From the NCBI RefSeq assembly GCF_963678635.1, contig NC_087065.1, positions 11,613,579 through 11,677,578 on the forward strand: a DNA stretch of 64,000 nucleotides, read 5' to 3'. Positions 1 to 12,262 of the stretch are shown here, one piece after another. The translations under genes were made by a program, and so were the position numbers. Every line of letters begins with the position of its first letter. The stretch's first letter is position 1. The stretch comes from Symsagittifera roscoffensis (Eukaryota; Xenacoelomorpha; Acoela; Convolutidae). The notes below the pieces were generated by a model. It was not told where the DNA came from and ran no database searches. It saw nothing but the letters and a program-made list of their open reading frames with translations.

Positions 1-239
1 AATTTGCCCAAAATAGCGTCTTTTTAGTGCTTTAGGAGAGCTCGGGAATTCAATTTGATCGACCTAAAAAAAGCTCGTCAAAATTTCCGAAAATTTTTGA
101 TTACACAGCAATCTTCTCGAACCCAACTTGCAAATAAGAGCTCATTGGTTGCATACTTGGATTTCTTGAGAAATCTATATACATTGAACACTTCTGTCGT
201 TACACTACACCGCACCAACATGGACTTGTCAAAAACATC

Positions 240-1000
240 TGTTCTGACGAATATGTTGTCATTTCTGTAGAAGATACACGAAGCACAGGACAGCGACCCA
301 AACTCAGAAGTTGTTGCGTTTTACACCGATTTTTCGAAAGCGTTCGACAAAGTACCTCACCTCGAACTGGTGAAAAAACTTGCAAAAATAGGAGTAGAAG
401 GCTGTGCTTGAAATCATAATAGATTACCTAAACAGAGAACATTTCGTCAGAGTGGACAATACGAGTTCTAGATGTTACCAGCGGGGTACCTCAAGGGTAC
501 TCTTGGGATCCATTTTGTTTTGTATTTTCATTAACGACCTGCCTGATGTCCTGAAATTCTCTGATCCTTTCATCTTTGCAGACGAATTCAAATTTTTAGC
601 TGTTGGGAAGAAATTCTGGCAAGTAAAGGGTGACCTACAGGGTGATCAAGTTAAAAGTCTCTTGAACGTTATCAAAAAAAGGTTGCCAGATGGATAACAG
701 GTATCACGGGATCGTACTATGGAAATCAGTTACGGCTTCTGAATATTCTGCCATTTCCAATTTTCATTCAAATGAGTGGTATTTTGTTCCTCGTAAAGGT
801 TATGACCAAAGACAACGAGATTATTAGTTTACCTGAGCGTCAAGACCCCCAAAGAAGAATCACGGAAGTGTTCAAACATTACAAGACGAGGACTGAAAAG
901 GCTAGAGGTGAATTTGTCTTCAGAACTTGCAGGCTTGTGAATCGAATCAAGAAATACATCGACATCAGCAAACCTATCGAAATAAAAATAGATTGATCAA
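240..1000 (+). mobile_element. Decayed non-LTR retrotransposon, RT fragment
   Basis: Pieces of a LINE-type reverse transcriptase lie in shifting plus-strand frames. RT motif A is seen around 310-380 (YTDFSKAFDKVPH). It is followed by the region leading to the G-x-PQGS-x-L motif B at about 475-530 and by motif C at about 575-600, where the usual FADD reads FADE, so the second catalytic aspartate is lost. A later piece at 772-996, rich in basic residues, resembles the C-terminal tail of such polymerases. There are several stops and frameshifts, and the left end may continue out of the window. The family looks Jockey- or CR1-like, but the clade cannot be fixed by eye. It is a dead copy. Confidence 0.75.
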
Positions 1001-1538
1001 ATTCATGTGGAAATTTGTTGACGAACGATTCTCAAAAACAAATGTCTGCACGTGGCAACTCGCTCGCGATTGCAACAGATGCAGAAATATTTGAACTTTA
1101 TTTTAATATTTTACAACTGGGACCATGCGCCCATCAGCTAGCTGTAAATCTTCAACAGCAACAACAATAGCATTGACAATATAAGAGCATATGTTATATC
1201 GGTTTTTTAGTGGCTAGTGTTTACTGGCTATTAAACGACCATGCCGCAGATGCGAGAATGTGAGGCTATGAATCTCGTTTTCTGGTTTGAAATTTTATTT
1301 TTCAAGGCTGATACTGCAGTTTCTTTCCTTATTTTTGTTTTTTCTTTCTTATTTTTCTTACTTGTTTTTGCGTATTGCAGATTCGTCTCTGTATTTGAGT
1401 TTGTTTGTAGGATGTACGTGATATGCTCCGACCACAGAAGGCGAAGAGGAACTTTGGCTTCGAATGTTTTTAGTAACCGAAAATCAGGTATATTTTATTA
1501 AGTCAGAAGGGGTTGAGTAGTATATGATATGAAAGCGC

Positions 1539-1849
1539 GGATCAACCGTACAATCTCCCCACCCTATGTGACCAACCGTAGAATCCCCCCAGCCACGTAC
1601 TAAGATTGAAAATTAATTCTGTATAATGTATGCATATCAAACAAACGCGCACCGAAAATTGGTTGTCACATTTTTTTTGTGGTATTGTTTTTGAATGCTG
1701 TTAATAACCTAAACTAACGTATTTATAATCAATTTTCTCTAAATAAACTTATTTTTCTATAAATCTAAGGTATACTCAAAGTTATTTCCTGAAAAATCCA
1801 CATTTTCTCCCCCTAAATCAATTTAGGGGGGAAATTGTAGGGTTGATCC
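1539..1849. mobile_element. MITE with 22-bp TIRs and 8-bp TSD (hAT-like)
   Basis: The left end GGATCAACCGTACAATCTCC (from 1539) is almost the reverse complement of the right end, which closes with GTAGGGTTGATCC at 1849. The flanks are GAAAGCGC (1531-1538) and GAAAGCAC (1850-1857), an 8-bp direct repeat with one mismatch. An 8-bp target duplication is typical of hAT transposons (family knowledge). The 311-bp interior has no coding capacity. It contains a second copy of part of the terminal motif (near 1570) and a hairpin, CCCCCTAAAT / ATTTAGGGGG, just inside the right end. No transposase is present, so it would depend on an autonomous relative elsewhere. Confidence 0.7.
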
Positions 1850-2200
1850 GAAAGCACTTCTAGTCATGATTTGAGTTTGCATAAATATTTCTAAAAAGTA
1901 TTTCAGTGTCGAGAAAAACATCGTGTCAATTTTTTAAAGCCAAAGGTGAAATTGGATCTAGTTCGATTTTTTTCAGCCGAAAGTAAACCGAAAGTTTTAC
2001 TCTTTGCCTGTACGATAGCAACATGAATTTAGATCGATTGGAAAGTTATGTTAATTTTTAATGTAATTTCTTAGCTCCCTCGGAATGAGTATCGTAGTCT
2101 ACTTTATATTATTCGATAGTTTCGTTTCGTTTTAGGATTTGTAATGTAGATAGCTAACAGAGACTTACAGGTGATCTAGAGTATCTTAGAACTCAAAACG
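1850..2200 (+). promoter_or_regulatory. Upstream region / possible 5'UTR of SCYL3-like gene
   Basis: AT-rich leader sequence. A pyrimidine-rich stretch ending in TTTCGTTTTAG (about 2120-2135) looks like a 3' splice site, so the transcript may have an upstream non-coding exon. I see no clear TATA box or initiator that I would defend. Confidence 0.3.
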
Positions 2201-4429
2201 ATGGGGACATCAGACTCGTCCCTTCTGAAGGCTCATTTTGATGGATTGCATCCAGTCGAAACAACACAGAGTCATGCGTACGTAATTCAGAGGGCCAAGC
2301 CCAAGCTCACGGAACATTCTAGAAAGAATTCGGTCCTCATCTTCTCAGGGGACAAACACTTAATGGAGAACTTGAAGCATTTCTCTCGAACAATAAAACA
2401 CCCAAGTCTTCTTTATTACACGGAAGCATATTCTGTAGATTCGTCTCTAACAACACACATAGTTTTCGAGAACGCGATACCCTTAGTACAGTGCCTTAAA
2501 GACATGACCGCCCAAGAGTTAGTGCATGGAATGCATAATGTAACAAATGCACTTATGTTCATCCACGATAAATGTCTCTGTAGTTACAATAATGTGCTTA
2601 TGTCATCAATATTTGTAGCCGACAGTGGAGAGTGGAAATTGGGATGTTTAGAAAATATGTCGAAATTCACAAACTCTTCTTGGCAAGTGTTCGCCCAGAA
2701 TAAAATTCCTTCGCATCTGTTGCCTCCCGAAGATAGCTGCGAAGCGGCGGTGCCCGCGGCTTTTGGCTACACCCGAGATATATACATGCTAGGTCATCTG
2801 TTTAAAAACGATATTTTGAACGTCAATAATTATTCAAGACATAACAAACTAAGTCTAGATTCTAGCTTAACTGATTTTGTGAGTTATACTACCAGGCATA
2901 TGTTAAATCAAGATTATAAATTGAGGCCTAAATGTGTTCATATATTGAAACAACCCGTATTCAACAGTTACTACAGTTTGATAGTAAATTTTTTCCACAA
3001 TTTCCTAACAAAAAGCGAAGAAGAAAAAACACAGTTCTTGCAAACATTGCGTGAAAAAATAACAACCCTGGATTCTAAATTGGTAGTGGCTAGAATCCTG
3101 CCGTTGCTGTTGGATGATTGGGTAATATATGAGACGACTGCTCAAAGAGTAATTGCAGACATTTTGAACCCAGCAGTTTCGATCAGAAGTCCCTAATCAG
3201 AGCGAGGGTTCCTCAGTGAGAGCCTGTACAAAGAACACGTCGTGCCTCAGTTTCTCAAACTGCTTCAGAGTAGAAGCATTGACACTAGACTTCTTCTGTT
3301 ATCTCAACTCAAACCAATTTTACCCTACATTCCTAAAAAGGAAATTTCGAAGCTGTTGCTGCCGAAGTTACTTGCAGGTCTCCGAGACACGAATGATGAT
3401 ATAGTCTCGTTGACGTTTCACTGTCTGGGAGATTTAGTGCCTTATTTGGGCAGTAACAGAGTAGTAGGCGGCTCGCGACGGGTGGTGTTTGTGGAAACGA
3501 GACCTCGTAGCCAATCAGTGAGCTCCATTTCGAATGTGGACAGTTCTTATTGTGCTGAAGATGAAGAGAACGAATCGGACTCGGATATTGAATCGTCGAG
3601 CGAAGTTTCTTTGTCCAGTTTTCACGACTCACAATCAAGAATTTCTGCCGGTAGGGAAGCTAGAAAAGGCAAACAAGGATTTAAAAGGTATAATAACGCA
3701 GAGGATAATCCAAAGCCAATCATAAAAAGTTATCCGAAACCTATCAAAAAGCCACTTTCAGAACTCGCTGATAAATTGGATCCAATTTCAGAAAAGACTG
3801 AAGATTTCACTCCGAAGTCGATTCTTAAAACTTCTGCCAGCAAACAGAGAGAAGAAAAAGGAAGCAATACAGCTTTAGTTCAGAAAACCGACGATACGAG
3901 TAACCTAGATACGTTGAGCGAATCTGAACTAAAAATCATTCAGAAGTTTACAGCAACAGGAAATATATCAGGTTCTCCTGATGGCAGTAACAGACATCAT
4001 AAAAAAGCGTCTCCACAAAATTTTGATGCAAATATCGGGTTGAGCCAATCAATTGAACCCGAAATGTTTCCAGAATATGCAGGGAAGTTTAACCGAGTGA
4101 AGCCTTCGCTGAGCGACGAGAACGAACCAAGTTCAGACGAAGTTGTTTCGAGTTATGAGAATGAACGGTATTTGGAACAAAGTAGTATGCGTAGTGGTGG
4201 CGATTCAAGTAGCACGGGGAGTCTTAGGGAGAACCGCTTAAGTTTCACTGACGGAAATCAGATGATAAATAGAAAAACTCAACAATTCGGATCCGAACTC
4301 GAAAATAGTAAAACTACTGACTTGGAATTTGGAGCTGAACGTCAAGCTGGTGTAAATGAAGATACTCCGAGAAGTGTGGAGGCTTCCGGTGAAAATGGCT
4401 GGGATGATCTAGATTGGAACTCAGACTAA
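2201..4429 (+). CDS. SCYL3/PACE-1-like pseudokinase with in-frame TAA
   Basis: The frame is 743 codons from ATG to the final TAA, close to the length of vertebrate SCYL3, and is broken once by TAA at 3194-3196. The N-terminus MGTSDSS fits an N-myristoylation signal (Gly2, Ser6). Residues about 1-260 are a kinase-like domain lacking catalytic signatures: HDKCLCSYNN stands where HRD-x5-N belongs and WKLGCLE where DFG belongs. HEAT-like helices follow, including SEEEKTQFLQTLREK and LLAGLRDTNDDIVSLTFHCL, then VVGGSRR, as in SCYL3. The tail is Ser/Asp-rich and ends in an acidic, Trp-containing motif (GWDDLDWNSD) like SCYL3 and its relatives. SCYL proteins act in Golgi/ER trafficking; SCYL3 binds ezrin (family knowledge). 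Homology continues across the stop without a frame change, so this is either a recent null allele, a sequence error, or readthrough. There are no introns in the CDS. Confidence 0.85.
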
Positions 4430-4507
4430 TTTTTATACTGATGACTTTAAATAGAATTTCCCGGAAGCAAAAAAAAAGAAAGACTGAACCCACGTTTGTT
4501 GGTTTGA

Positions 4508-4640
4508 AATAAAAAAGTAAATGTGGAACTAAGTTAATTGATCTATCTGTATAGTTTAGTAAAACCTGCAGTGTAGTTTAACTTGTATTTCAAAACGATT
4601 AATTCAAATTTCTTCGAATGAATACTTGTCTTGGAATAAA
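4508..4640 (+). terminator. Polyadenylation signals of SCYL3-like gene
   Basis: AATAAA occurs at 4508-4513 and again at 4635-4640, 80 and 207 bases past the stop codon. Either could direct 3' end formation. Confidence 0.45.
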
Positions 4641-4706
4641 AATCTGAGTGCTCACTCGGGTATCCACAGCATAAATGGAGCAACCGTTGTATTTTTTTTA
4701 AAGAAC

Positions 4707-4943
4707 TTAAGCTAAGTAAAATAATTTCTGCTGCTCGATCTCTAAGCGTTTTTCGATATCAGCCGGATCGGGGAAGTGGCAGTGATCTTTAACGATCTCA
4801 ACGGAGTCTTCTTTTGAACGCACACGTGCAGCTGCTTTGTGCACAGCTCCAGGAAAGAAAGTTATCTGACAGTGTTCGGTGTAGACACCAGCGTCAGCAT
4901 AGTGTGTTATTACTAACCTTCTTTTTTCTAGCCTAACTCGCAA
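4707..4943 (-). pseudogene. FLYWCH-type zinc finger remnant
   Basis: The 78-codon frame carries the second half of a FLYWCH-like domain: a Cys near residue 25, then HKAAARVRS (normally CKAR...), then IVKDHCHFPDPADIEKR, matching the H-x-H-PDP end of the domain. The leading F/L-x-YWxC part is missing or not recognisable, and the Cys before AAR is His. FLYWCH domains bind zinc and occur in chromatin-related proteins and in Mutator-like transposon-derived genes (family knowledge). No neighbouring exon was found, so this is likely a relic or a lone exon. Confidence 0.45.
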
Positions 4944-4949
4944 ATAAAA

Positions 4950-7540
4950 GTGTTCATTAAAAGTGTTTACTTATTTTGAAATTTCACTGTAGCATTGGAA
5001 ATTGCATAGCATCTGTTCTTTGTTTTATTTGTGACTATTGTTTAATCTTCTATCTATATACTAAGAAGCTTCCATGGCTGAGTGGTTACTGTGTGTCATT
5101 CTCAGACGTAGCCGAATTTTTAGTAAATCGATGCTTATTTAAACTTTTTTTATTGTATTTTTTAAAGAAGCTGCATTTTGTCGTGTTCTCGCTAGTGTTT
5201 GCAAAGCGAAGCTTCGCCTCGGTGTTAATTTATGCATACCCTTCAAATATCAGTAACTCAAAATTTTGGTTTGTAAATATAAGTTCAATTTATGGTAAGC
5301 GAATAGTGTTCGATTGAGTGGTGCTAAGGGTTCGCAAATGAAACAATTTGAGCAACCTGTAAGTGTTTGACTGAAATAAACAAAGAGTCATTTTTAATTG
5401 TCTTAACTTGTAGGTTTCGTGGATCATTGTTTTTAATAGGTGGACGCTGCTGTTGTCTAGGTTGTTCTATATTCTCTGCTATATATTTTTTTATCATCCG
5501 GATTAAGTAGAACCAAAATTTTTTTAAATCCGTGCGTAATTTTTGTTTCTCAGTTTCTGGAAAAAATTATCACCTCAATCAATTGGATCTTTTGTATGTG
5601 ATTAATTTTTTTGTACTGTCGATATGATTTTTTGGACTATTTTGTACTGGACTATTTCTACGGAGCTGTTCAACTGCTCGTGGAGCCTCTGCTAAGACCA
5701 CTTAGTCGACAACTAGATTCTTTTTCTCAATTCACATTTTGAATCTGAGCAATAGCCAGCTGTGTTATTAAAACGAGTTTTCCGATCACAGTTACCATAA
5801 AAAGTTTTCTTTTTAAATTGTTTTTCCAAGTTCTAAGTTCTTTTGTAAGTTTTAAAATTAAATGACATATTCAGAGGTTGCATTATGCCTTTACAGCATG
5901 TTAGTTGTAAAGGTATACCCTATCAATACATATGGTAGGGATAAATTTGTCCCCCTGTTTGTCCCATTGTGTTCACAACAGTAGAGGACAAATCTCAAAC
6001 TGGTAATTACGTTTGACCATCATGATCGGACGATCAGATAAACATCTGTTGGAACGGTATTGGCCCAGAAATTGTTTCAAGTTGAATTGATGCAAAGTAT
6101 TCATTCTCTGAATTGGTTTCTCCATGCGAAATAATTCGAACTATGAATTTTATATCCTTTAAAGGAAGTATGATTTTCGAAAAGCAAATCTTTTTTTCTG
6201 AAAACGTTGATTTTTTTTTGAAAATTTTAGCAATTTCGTCATATCGAACTCCTCACCATACACATTAAATGTCCGTCGGAATTTCAAGGTGACGCCCTCA
6301 TTTAAGCAATCTTGTTGAACCCTCGGTATTTTTATTTAACAGTCTTAGTTGACACTTGAGCACTCTAGTTTAACAGTCAAGTCCTTAAGCAATATTTGAT
6401 ATTGGTGGTCCATAACGTATAGTTTATTAAAAATTTTCTTTTCTTAAAACTGTCCGAGACACATTAAAAGCAGTCGGAACTTTCAGGGTCTAGATTCATG
6501 ATTTTAAAAGATGATCTTCTCGTGTCGATATATAAGAAACAACAGCGTCATTCTACAACTTTTCAATTACATATTGACATATTTCAATGTACAAAAGCGT
6601 ACTTATACAAAACTTTGCTAACAAATTGATTTTTTAATCCACCTCAACGACATAAGTGATTTTACTGATAATCTGAACGGCACCGCTAAACATTATGAAC
6701 GGCATCGCGAAATATTATAAATGTCAGTTTGATTTCCAAATTTTAGGTTTTGTGACAAAAAATGCAATGTTTATAATTGATAATAGCAGTGATGTTGTCA
6801 GATAAACCAGAACTGCTCTTTTTTCATCAACCAGATCTACCACAAATCCTGAAACATTTAAACATTACATATACTCACAAAACAAATTATTTTCAGAGAA
6901 AGAAAGACAGAAAAAAAAGAAAGAATCTGTTCGCAAAAATTTATGGTTGCCAATTTTCAATACGGACTACGATAAAACTTGCACTCGTTTCGCAGAATTC
7001 TTTTGTTTATTATACAAAAATAATCGAAGTATTATATTATTTAGTTCTGGATGACGGATTTTGTTCCGTTAAAACATACATTTCAGCAGCATAACGACCG
7101 TTACTCTCCGAAACTTTTCAATTTGGTGAATAATAGAATAATTTACCTAATAATGCATACAGGTTTATACAAACTTCCTTTGAATAATTCAAAAAAATTC
7201 GAGATTTTCCAATGATTCATCAGTATCGATCAAGTCATTTAAAACATTAATCTGAGATGAAAATATCTTATTACAAATACAAGAGCGATAATGTCCATAA
7301 AATTCCAGCTTAGAGGCGAATGTGGATTTGGAAGTAGGAAGAGCTTAGCCCCTTTCATTTATAATTTTATTCAATCCCTACGCCAACCAAAAATAAGGCT
7401 AACTATTTGGCATTACTTTTGCCAAATATTTTTTATCTTACCGGTCGATAAAATGAAATTTTATAAGTATGAATTCGAATTACTGATAAACCAATCAAAA
7501 CCGTGCATAATGATTCCAAAAATTTGCAAATTATCTACGA
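4950..7540. other. AT-rich intergenic region, no gene seen
   Basis: Low-complexity AT-rich sequence with short chance frames whose products are rich in F, L, I and K and show no domain. The missing last exon of the transporter to the right would be expected here, but I could not identify it. Confidence 0.5.
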
Positions 7541-7558
7541 AGTAGAGAACAAAATTAC

Positions 7559-7867
7559 CTCCAAAAATGAACATTCCAACTGCCCGTCCGATTGATCGCA
7601 TCACTTGGAACATTCCACTGGCTAACAGCTCGATACGGCTGTTATTCACTTCATTCAAATTAGATTGGCGCTCTGTTCCCATATCATTGATTGCATTTCT
7701 TTTCAGTACTAAAAGCCCAGGTGCAGCAACGCCTGCCTGGATAAAGTTAATCAGCAATAGGAGCACACCCGCCCACCACACGTTTTGCAGTTGCTCAAAG
7801 TACGAGCTCAAGACAATCAGAAACACCACGAAAGGAGGTGAAGCAAGCGTCACAAAGAAAACAGTAC
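7559..7867 (-). CDS. MFS transporter, exon 4 (last one found)
   Basis: This exon follows a CAG acceptor (7868-7870) and ends at a GTAATT donor, seen as AATTAC at 7553-7558. It starts with two bases completing a Gly codon from exon 3, runs 309 bases and leaves phase 1. It encodes hydrophobic segments (VFFVTLASPPFVVFLIVLSS, then WWAGVLLLLINFIQAGVAAP), a polar loop with NDMGTERQSN, and the start of another membrane helix containing MRSIGRAVGMFIFGG. This matches the SIGAFMGPTLGG position of SLC18B1-type transporters. One more exon carrying the last helix and tail (about 40-60 residues in relatives) is expected but was not located. Confidence 0.7.
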
Positions 7868-8063
7868 CTGTAAACAACGAACCAAAATAAATTTAAAATG
7901 AAATCGAAACTCTTTTAGATTAGTTTGACTTAGTATCCTTTTTTTGATCTCTTTTAATGACAATACAAGGAGTAAATTTTCATCGATTTTCTCGGGCTTC
8001 ATGAGCTTCGCATGATTGAAAATTAAAGAAGTGACATACCCGAATAAGTTTGTAAATACTCAC

Positions 8064-8310
8064 CTCCTAAGTTATGTTTACACAGGAACCCGACGAGAAG
8101 CACCGAAAATATCCATCCGCCAGCAGCAGCTAGAAAAATATGAGCGATCGTGCTGTCATTTGATATGCCCATCTCAGTTTGCATGAAAAGGGCCATAAAT
8201 GTATCTCTGAATCCAAAGAGAGAGAAGGCATTTATGATACACAGGGAGATTTTCCAGAAGTTGAGGTTGCGTAGAAACCAGATAAAAGATATGCAATTTG
8301 TATCTCCAAT
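8064..8310 (-). CDS. MFS transporter, exon 3
   Basis: The acceptor is TTTCAGCAG (CTG CTG AAA on the plus strand from 8311) and the donor GTGAGT (ACTCAC at 8058-8063). The 247-base exon enters in phase 0 and leaves with one base of a Gly codon, joining exon 4 in frame. It encodes the start of the C-terminal half of the transporter: an FWKISLCIINAFSLFGFRDT helix, a loop with TEMGISNDSTIAH, and an FLAAAGGWIFSVLLVGFLC helix. The pattern agrees with helices 7-8 of major-facilitator proteins of the SLC18 branch. Confidence 0.75.
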
Positions 8311-8595
8311 CTGCTGAAATGACTATTAAAATAATTTTCAAAAATTTTTATATGATAATAGCATCAATTGTCATATTAAGACGTTGCAAAAAGTTTCATA
8401 TGCATTGCGACAGTGTCACTGGCAATCTCTGTTCACAAAGAACAAACGACAATTGCGCGAGAAAAGACAATGAGAGAAAATTTAGAAAGCGTCGCTAGGT
8501 AGAATGTAGCATGTTTTAAATATTTTGAATTTCAGCTCGACAGTAAATTGAATTTCATCAGCATATTGATCAGTTAAAAATAAAGTGTTGCAATT

Positions 8596-9100
8596 CTGTG
8601 GAGTGTTATCCCCAATTGAGAAAGTTTCTAACAGGACAGCAATTAATATTTGCGTATAAAACTTGTGTGAAACCAAGCATCCAATATGGAGTCTCAGTTA
8701 ATGCAAACACCGACAAAACTAAACTTTTAGAACTGGAAATGAAAATCAGAAGGCTAAGTAGAATAATTGTTATACGCGCAGGATGGATTTAATCACTGAA
8801 ATTTTTGCATAAAAAAATATAAACCTTAAGAAAATTTTTTGCGTACGAAATTCTGAAATTAACCGGGAAAATCATTCGAAAAGAGTGCCAAGTTGATTCA
8901 TTGAGATATCCCAATACTGAACAAGAGTTAAACGTGATATTTTCAAAGAGAAATTCAAATCAAAATTCAGCTATAATTATAAATAAACTCAACAGAGGGT
9001 CGATTACAGCTTAATTTGAAAAAAGTTTAATATTATTGTAAATTTTTTCCCACCTGGGTCAATTTCTTGAAAGGGGCTTCTCGGTTTCAATTGAATAATT
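8596..9100 (+). mobile_element. LINE 3'-end fragment inside transporter intron
   Basis: Plus-strand peptide pieces such as LRKFLTGQQLIFAYKTCVKP, SIQYGV, KTKLLELEMKIRR and, further on, IIRKECQVDSLRYPNTEQEL and FSHLGQFLERGF resemble the C-terminal end of a Jockey/CR1-like LINE polymerase (the ...YK-x2-VKP-x2-YG region). Stops interrupt it. It lies antisense to the transporter within the intron between exons 2 and 3. Confidence 0.55.
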
Positions 9101-9826
9101 TTAATCATAATTTTTTGTATGATCATATTCTAGGAAATACGATTATATTGCGCATGCTTTGAGACATTTTTTTGCTGATTTTGAAGAATTTGTTTCTGTT
9201 GGTTTTTAGGTTACGGGTAGGAAAGATTGCCCGAGAAAACAAAACATAAATTTAATTTTTTATGAGAAGGGGTTAAAGGTGCGAATAAAGAGGTTTACGC
9301 TTTAAATTTTTACCGGTAGAACGGTCCACTGCATTTAATCTAAGGAGTTAACTCTTTTTTTTTTCAGTTTTCCGCTTAATGAGACACCTGAAAACGCGCC
9401 GTGCTGGCTTCATGGTACTCTCCCTAACGATTTCAATTTGTATTTGTAAGTCATTTTTATTAAATTACGCTGTAATTATATATCGTTTGAAAACAATTTA
9501 TTATGATTATGGAGGTACTTTATTGTATATATACTCCGTGATTTCATAGAAGGTGACGGATTATTTGACCTTGATGTGTTTTTTTTTTTCATTTTTCACT
9601 CGAGAAGTTTCAAATTTTTTACTCTTCTTTTTTGAACATGAGTGTTTTTTGCAAACCAACTGTGAAGTATTGATACCCACAGCTTAATTTTATAGCGATT
9701 ATGGATCTGTGAATGTATTTTGAAAAGTTTCAGATTCTGTTTGTGATAATTAGCGTGCAATATATTTCGAGCGGTTGATGTGTAGGCAGCAATATAATCT
9801 AGCTCAGAAGAAAATTGAAAAATTCG

Positions 9827-11400
9827 AACCCACACTGATAAATTTTAGATTAAAATCGATTCGAATAGAAATTTTTAAGAAAAAGAAACTGAATAAAAAA
9901 GTTGATTTACTGTAACCAATCTTAATATCCAAACTAATTTAGTCTGGTTATTAATGGATTTAACGGTAAATAAAATCTTTTTTTTTGTCTTAAAATTTGA
10001 TTAAAATCGACTTAAAAATGGGAAGGGTCTAAAACTAATCAAAATCTTGACAAAAATGAATCAAACAAACTATCTTTCGTATTGCAAAATAAGGCAAAAA
10101 TTAAAAGGCCATCGGAACATTTAGGGCTTCGCCATTAAATATGCAGTCCTGTTTTAATTTAAACGTTTAATTTAAAAAATTGTTCTATAATTGTCGGTCC
10201 TCAGACTTTTTTAGAGGATATTCCAGTTTACTTAGGCTATAATTTCAACAATAATTCAGCAGTTATTATTTTTAATTCTTTAGTTTTTGTACTTTAATTC
10301 AGTCATTTTTAGCTGAAAACATTGGCAGTAAATTCACCTTCGTATGCAAGAAGAGGCTGGAAAACCATTAATGATGATGATGAATTATTGAAAATTTCTT
10401 TATCATTTTCGAAGTTCTTATCTTACATTATCTTGATAGCAACCGGCTATCATTGTTTTGTTTGATTAAGACTTTTTGAATGGAAAAAACTGTCAATTCC
10501 GAAATCATCAATACTGAAACAGACACCGTTTTTTACCGTTTGCTAAAAAACAGTAAATAAATAAAAACCAAACTTTATATAAAATTTAAGTAATCAGTTT
10601 ACTTAAGCATTTAGTCTATTTAAGCAATCAGTTTTCGGTTTAAATCGATCATTTGAAAGATAATACACTGTAGAAAAATCGATTTATGGTAGCCAATTTA
10701 GTTACTTAATTTGAATTAAAATTGGTTTAAATGGATTTTTACGGAAGAAAAAAGTCGATTTTTTTGCCTATTTAATTGATTTAAATCGACTTAAATGATA
10801 TCTCGAAGGTTCTGAAATCCATCAAAATCTCAACAATTGATTTCACTTAACTATTTTTTTTTGTTTCAAAACTTGAACAAAAGATTTTATTCCAGAAAAA
10901 CGTCCATCGGAACGAGCTATTGAGTGCAGGCCTCACTCGGAAAATTTTTCACTGCAAACTAATTAGTTTACGGGAATCCCCTTTGAAATTTGCAAATCTA
11001 AGAGTTCCGCGTCGATAAAAATTATGTCAAAACAAATTTCAAAGGCCGTTTTTATCAAAGTTTTAGCCGCTTTTCTGTTAGGCAAATGACATATAATTGA
11101 AAAAAGTCATTTTGGCTAGGAAAATTTTTTTAATAAATAAATTCATAGTTTCTTTTCAGGTCAAACATCAACCTCAAAAATTATTTGAAGAGCGTATGTT
11201 ATATTTTTTTCACATTTTTTTCTATTGTTTGACAACTGCCAAACATGTTATTTGATTGAGACTTTTTAAATGGAAGTAAATCATCAATTCCGAAATTGAT
11301 GCTAAAAAACGGTAAATAAGTGAAGACCAGATTTTTTGCACTTCTAAGCAATCAGTTTGCTGAGCGATCTAATCATTCATCATTTGAACCCACACTGAGA
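9827..11400. repeat. Diverged AT-rich intronic repeat copies
   Basis: Similar blocks recur in the large intron. GAACCCACACTGA starts blocks at about 9827 and 11388. The segment beginning near 10440 (GATTAAGACTTTTTGAATGG) recurs near 11250, and blocks with ATCGACTTAAA occur near 10000 and 10790. Divergence is high and no coding is evident. They could be old MITE or satellite copies; the exact unit is unclear. Confidence 0.4.
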
Positions 11401-11873
11401 AACTTAAAATTGGTGTTAATTTAAATTAATTATTTGAAAGATAATCTTTTGTCAAAAAATCAAATACGATAGAAAAACGAAAAACAAAAATTGAAAAAAT
11501 TTCCAAAATTTGTTCAAAGTTTTTTTTTGCGGAAGTTTTTTTTGAATGTTTAAATTTTTGTTTCCCAAAATTGCGCTTAAAAACTCCAAAAACTATCTTT
11601 ACTTGAGTAAAACTAAGTTTTCACGGCTTGAATTAAGCTCAAATAAGCTATTGCATTTACTAACTATTTTACTAATTAGCTCGAAATTAGACCAAAAACA
11701 AAAAAATTCAAACCGTTTTTTCTCGACACTGATTTTTTTAAACACGACTGAAAGCGCTTGTCCATGCTGCCGCTGGTAAAGAAACAAATATAACGTGTTT
11801 CTGATTGACAAAAATGATAGCTTTGAAAATGTCATAGGGCGCGATCGATTTGAAATAGACAAGTAAATCTCAC

Positions 11874-12082
11874 CGGAGATGTCGACACATCGTTCATGTC
11901 ATCTGGCTCTGGGCTTGTTTCGAGACTTTGTTCGCCACCCTCAACGGGATCTGTGGTAGCATCTCGTATTGACTGAAGGCTTATTATAGAGAAAACAGCC
12001 ACAATTCCCATTGAGATTCCAATGAAGAGAAAGGGTAGAGCGAATCCTCCGAGCTCATATAGAAGACTTCCGAGTGCAGGAC
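11874..12082 (-). CDS. MFS transporter, exon 2
   Basis: The acceptor ACATAG lies just right of 12082 and the donor GTGAGA (TCTCAC) just left of 11874. The first two bases complete a Gly codon split with exon 1, and 69 further codons end exactly at the donor (phase 0). It encodes GPALGSLLYELGGFALPFLF, which closely fits the GPPVGGFLY...PF segment of SLC18B1-like proteins (motif C plus helix 6), then a hydrophobic helix and an acidic cytoplasmic loop (PVEGGEQSLETSPEPDDMND). Confidence 0.8.
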
Positions 12083-12262
12083 CTATGTAAAAGACAAAAC
12101 TCCTGGCCTAATAACCGTCATGATACAAGAATTCTTGCACCACAAATTAGTATAAAAAATTACTTGGCTTTTTAGCAGGCCTTTACAGTGACATTAAATT
12201 CGGTTTTGAGCGGATATTTTTGTTTCAATGTTAGTTCGGCGTGATAGTTTCCATTTACATAC

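Noticed and set aside
49-270. 71-codon frame at the left edge as a separate gene
   Set aside because: Runs into the LINE RT remnant; no features of its own.
3176-3200. Mini-intron removing the TAA in the SCYL3-like gene
   Set aside because: The only GT...AG pair gives about 25 bases, too short for a spliceosomal intron.
4976-5317. 113-codon plus-strand frame as a membrane protein gene
   Set aside because: AT-rich chance frame; Phe/Leu/Ile richness reflects T-rich DNA, with no start context, splice sites or family.
7567-7890. 107-codon plus-strand frame at 7.6-7.9 kb
   Set aside because: Exact antisense of transporter exon 4.
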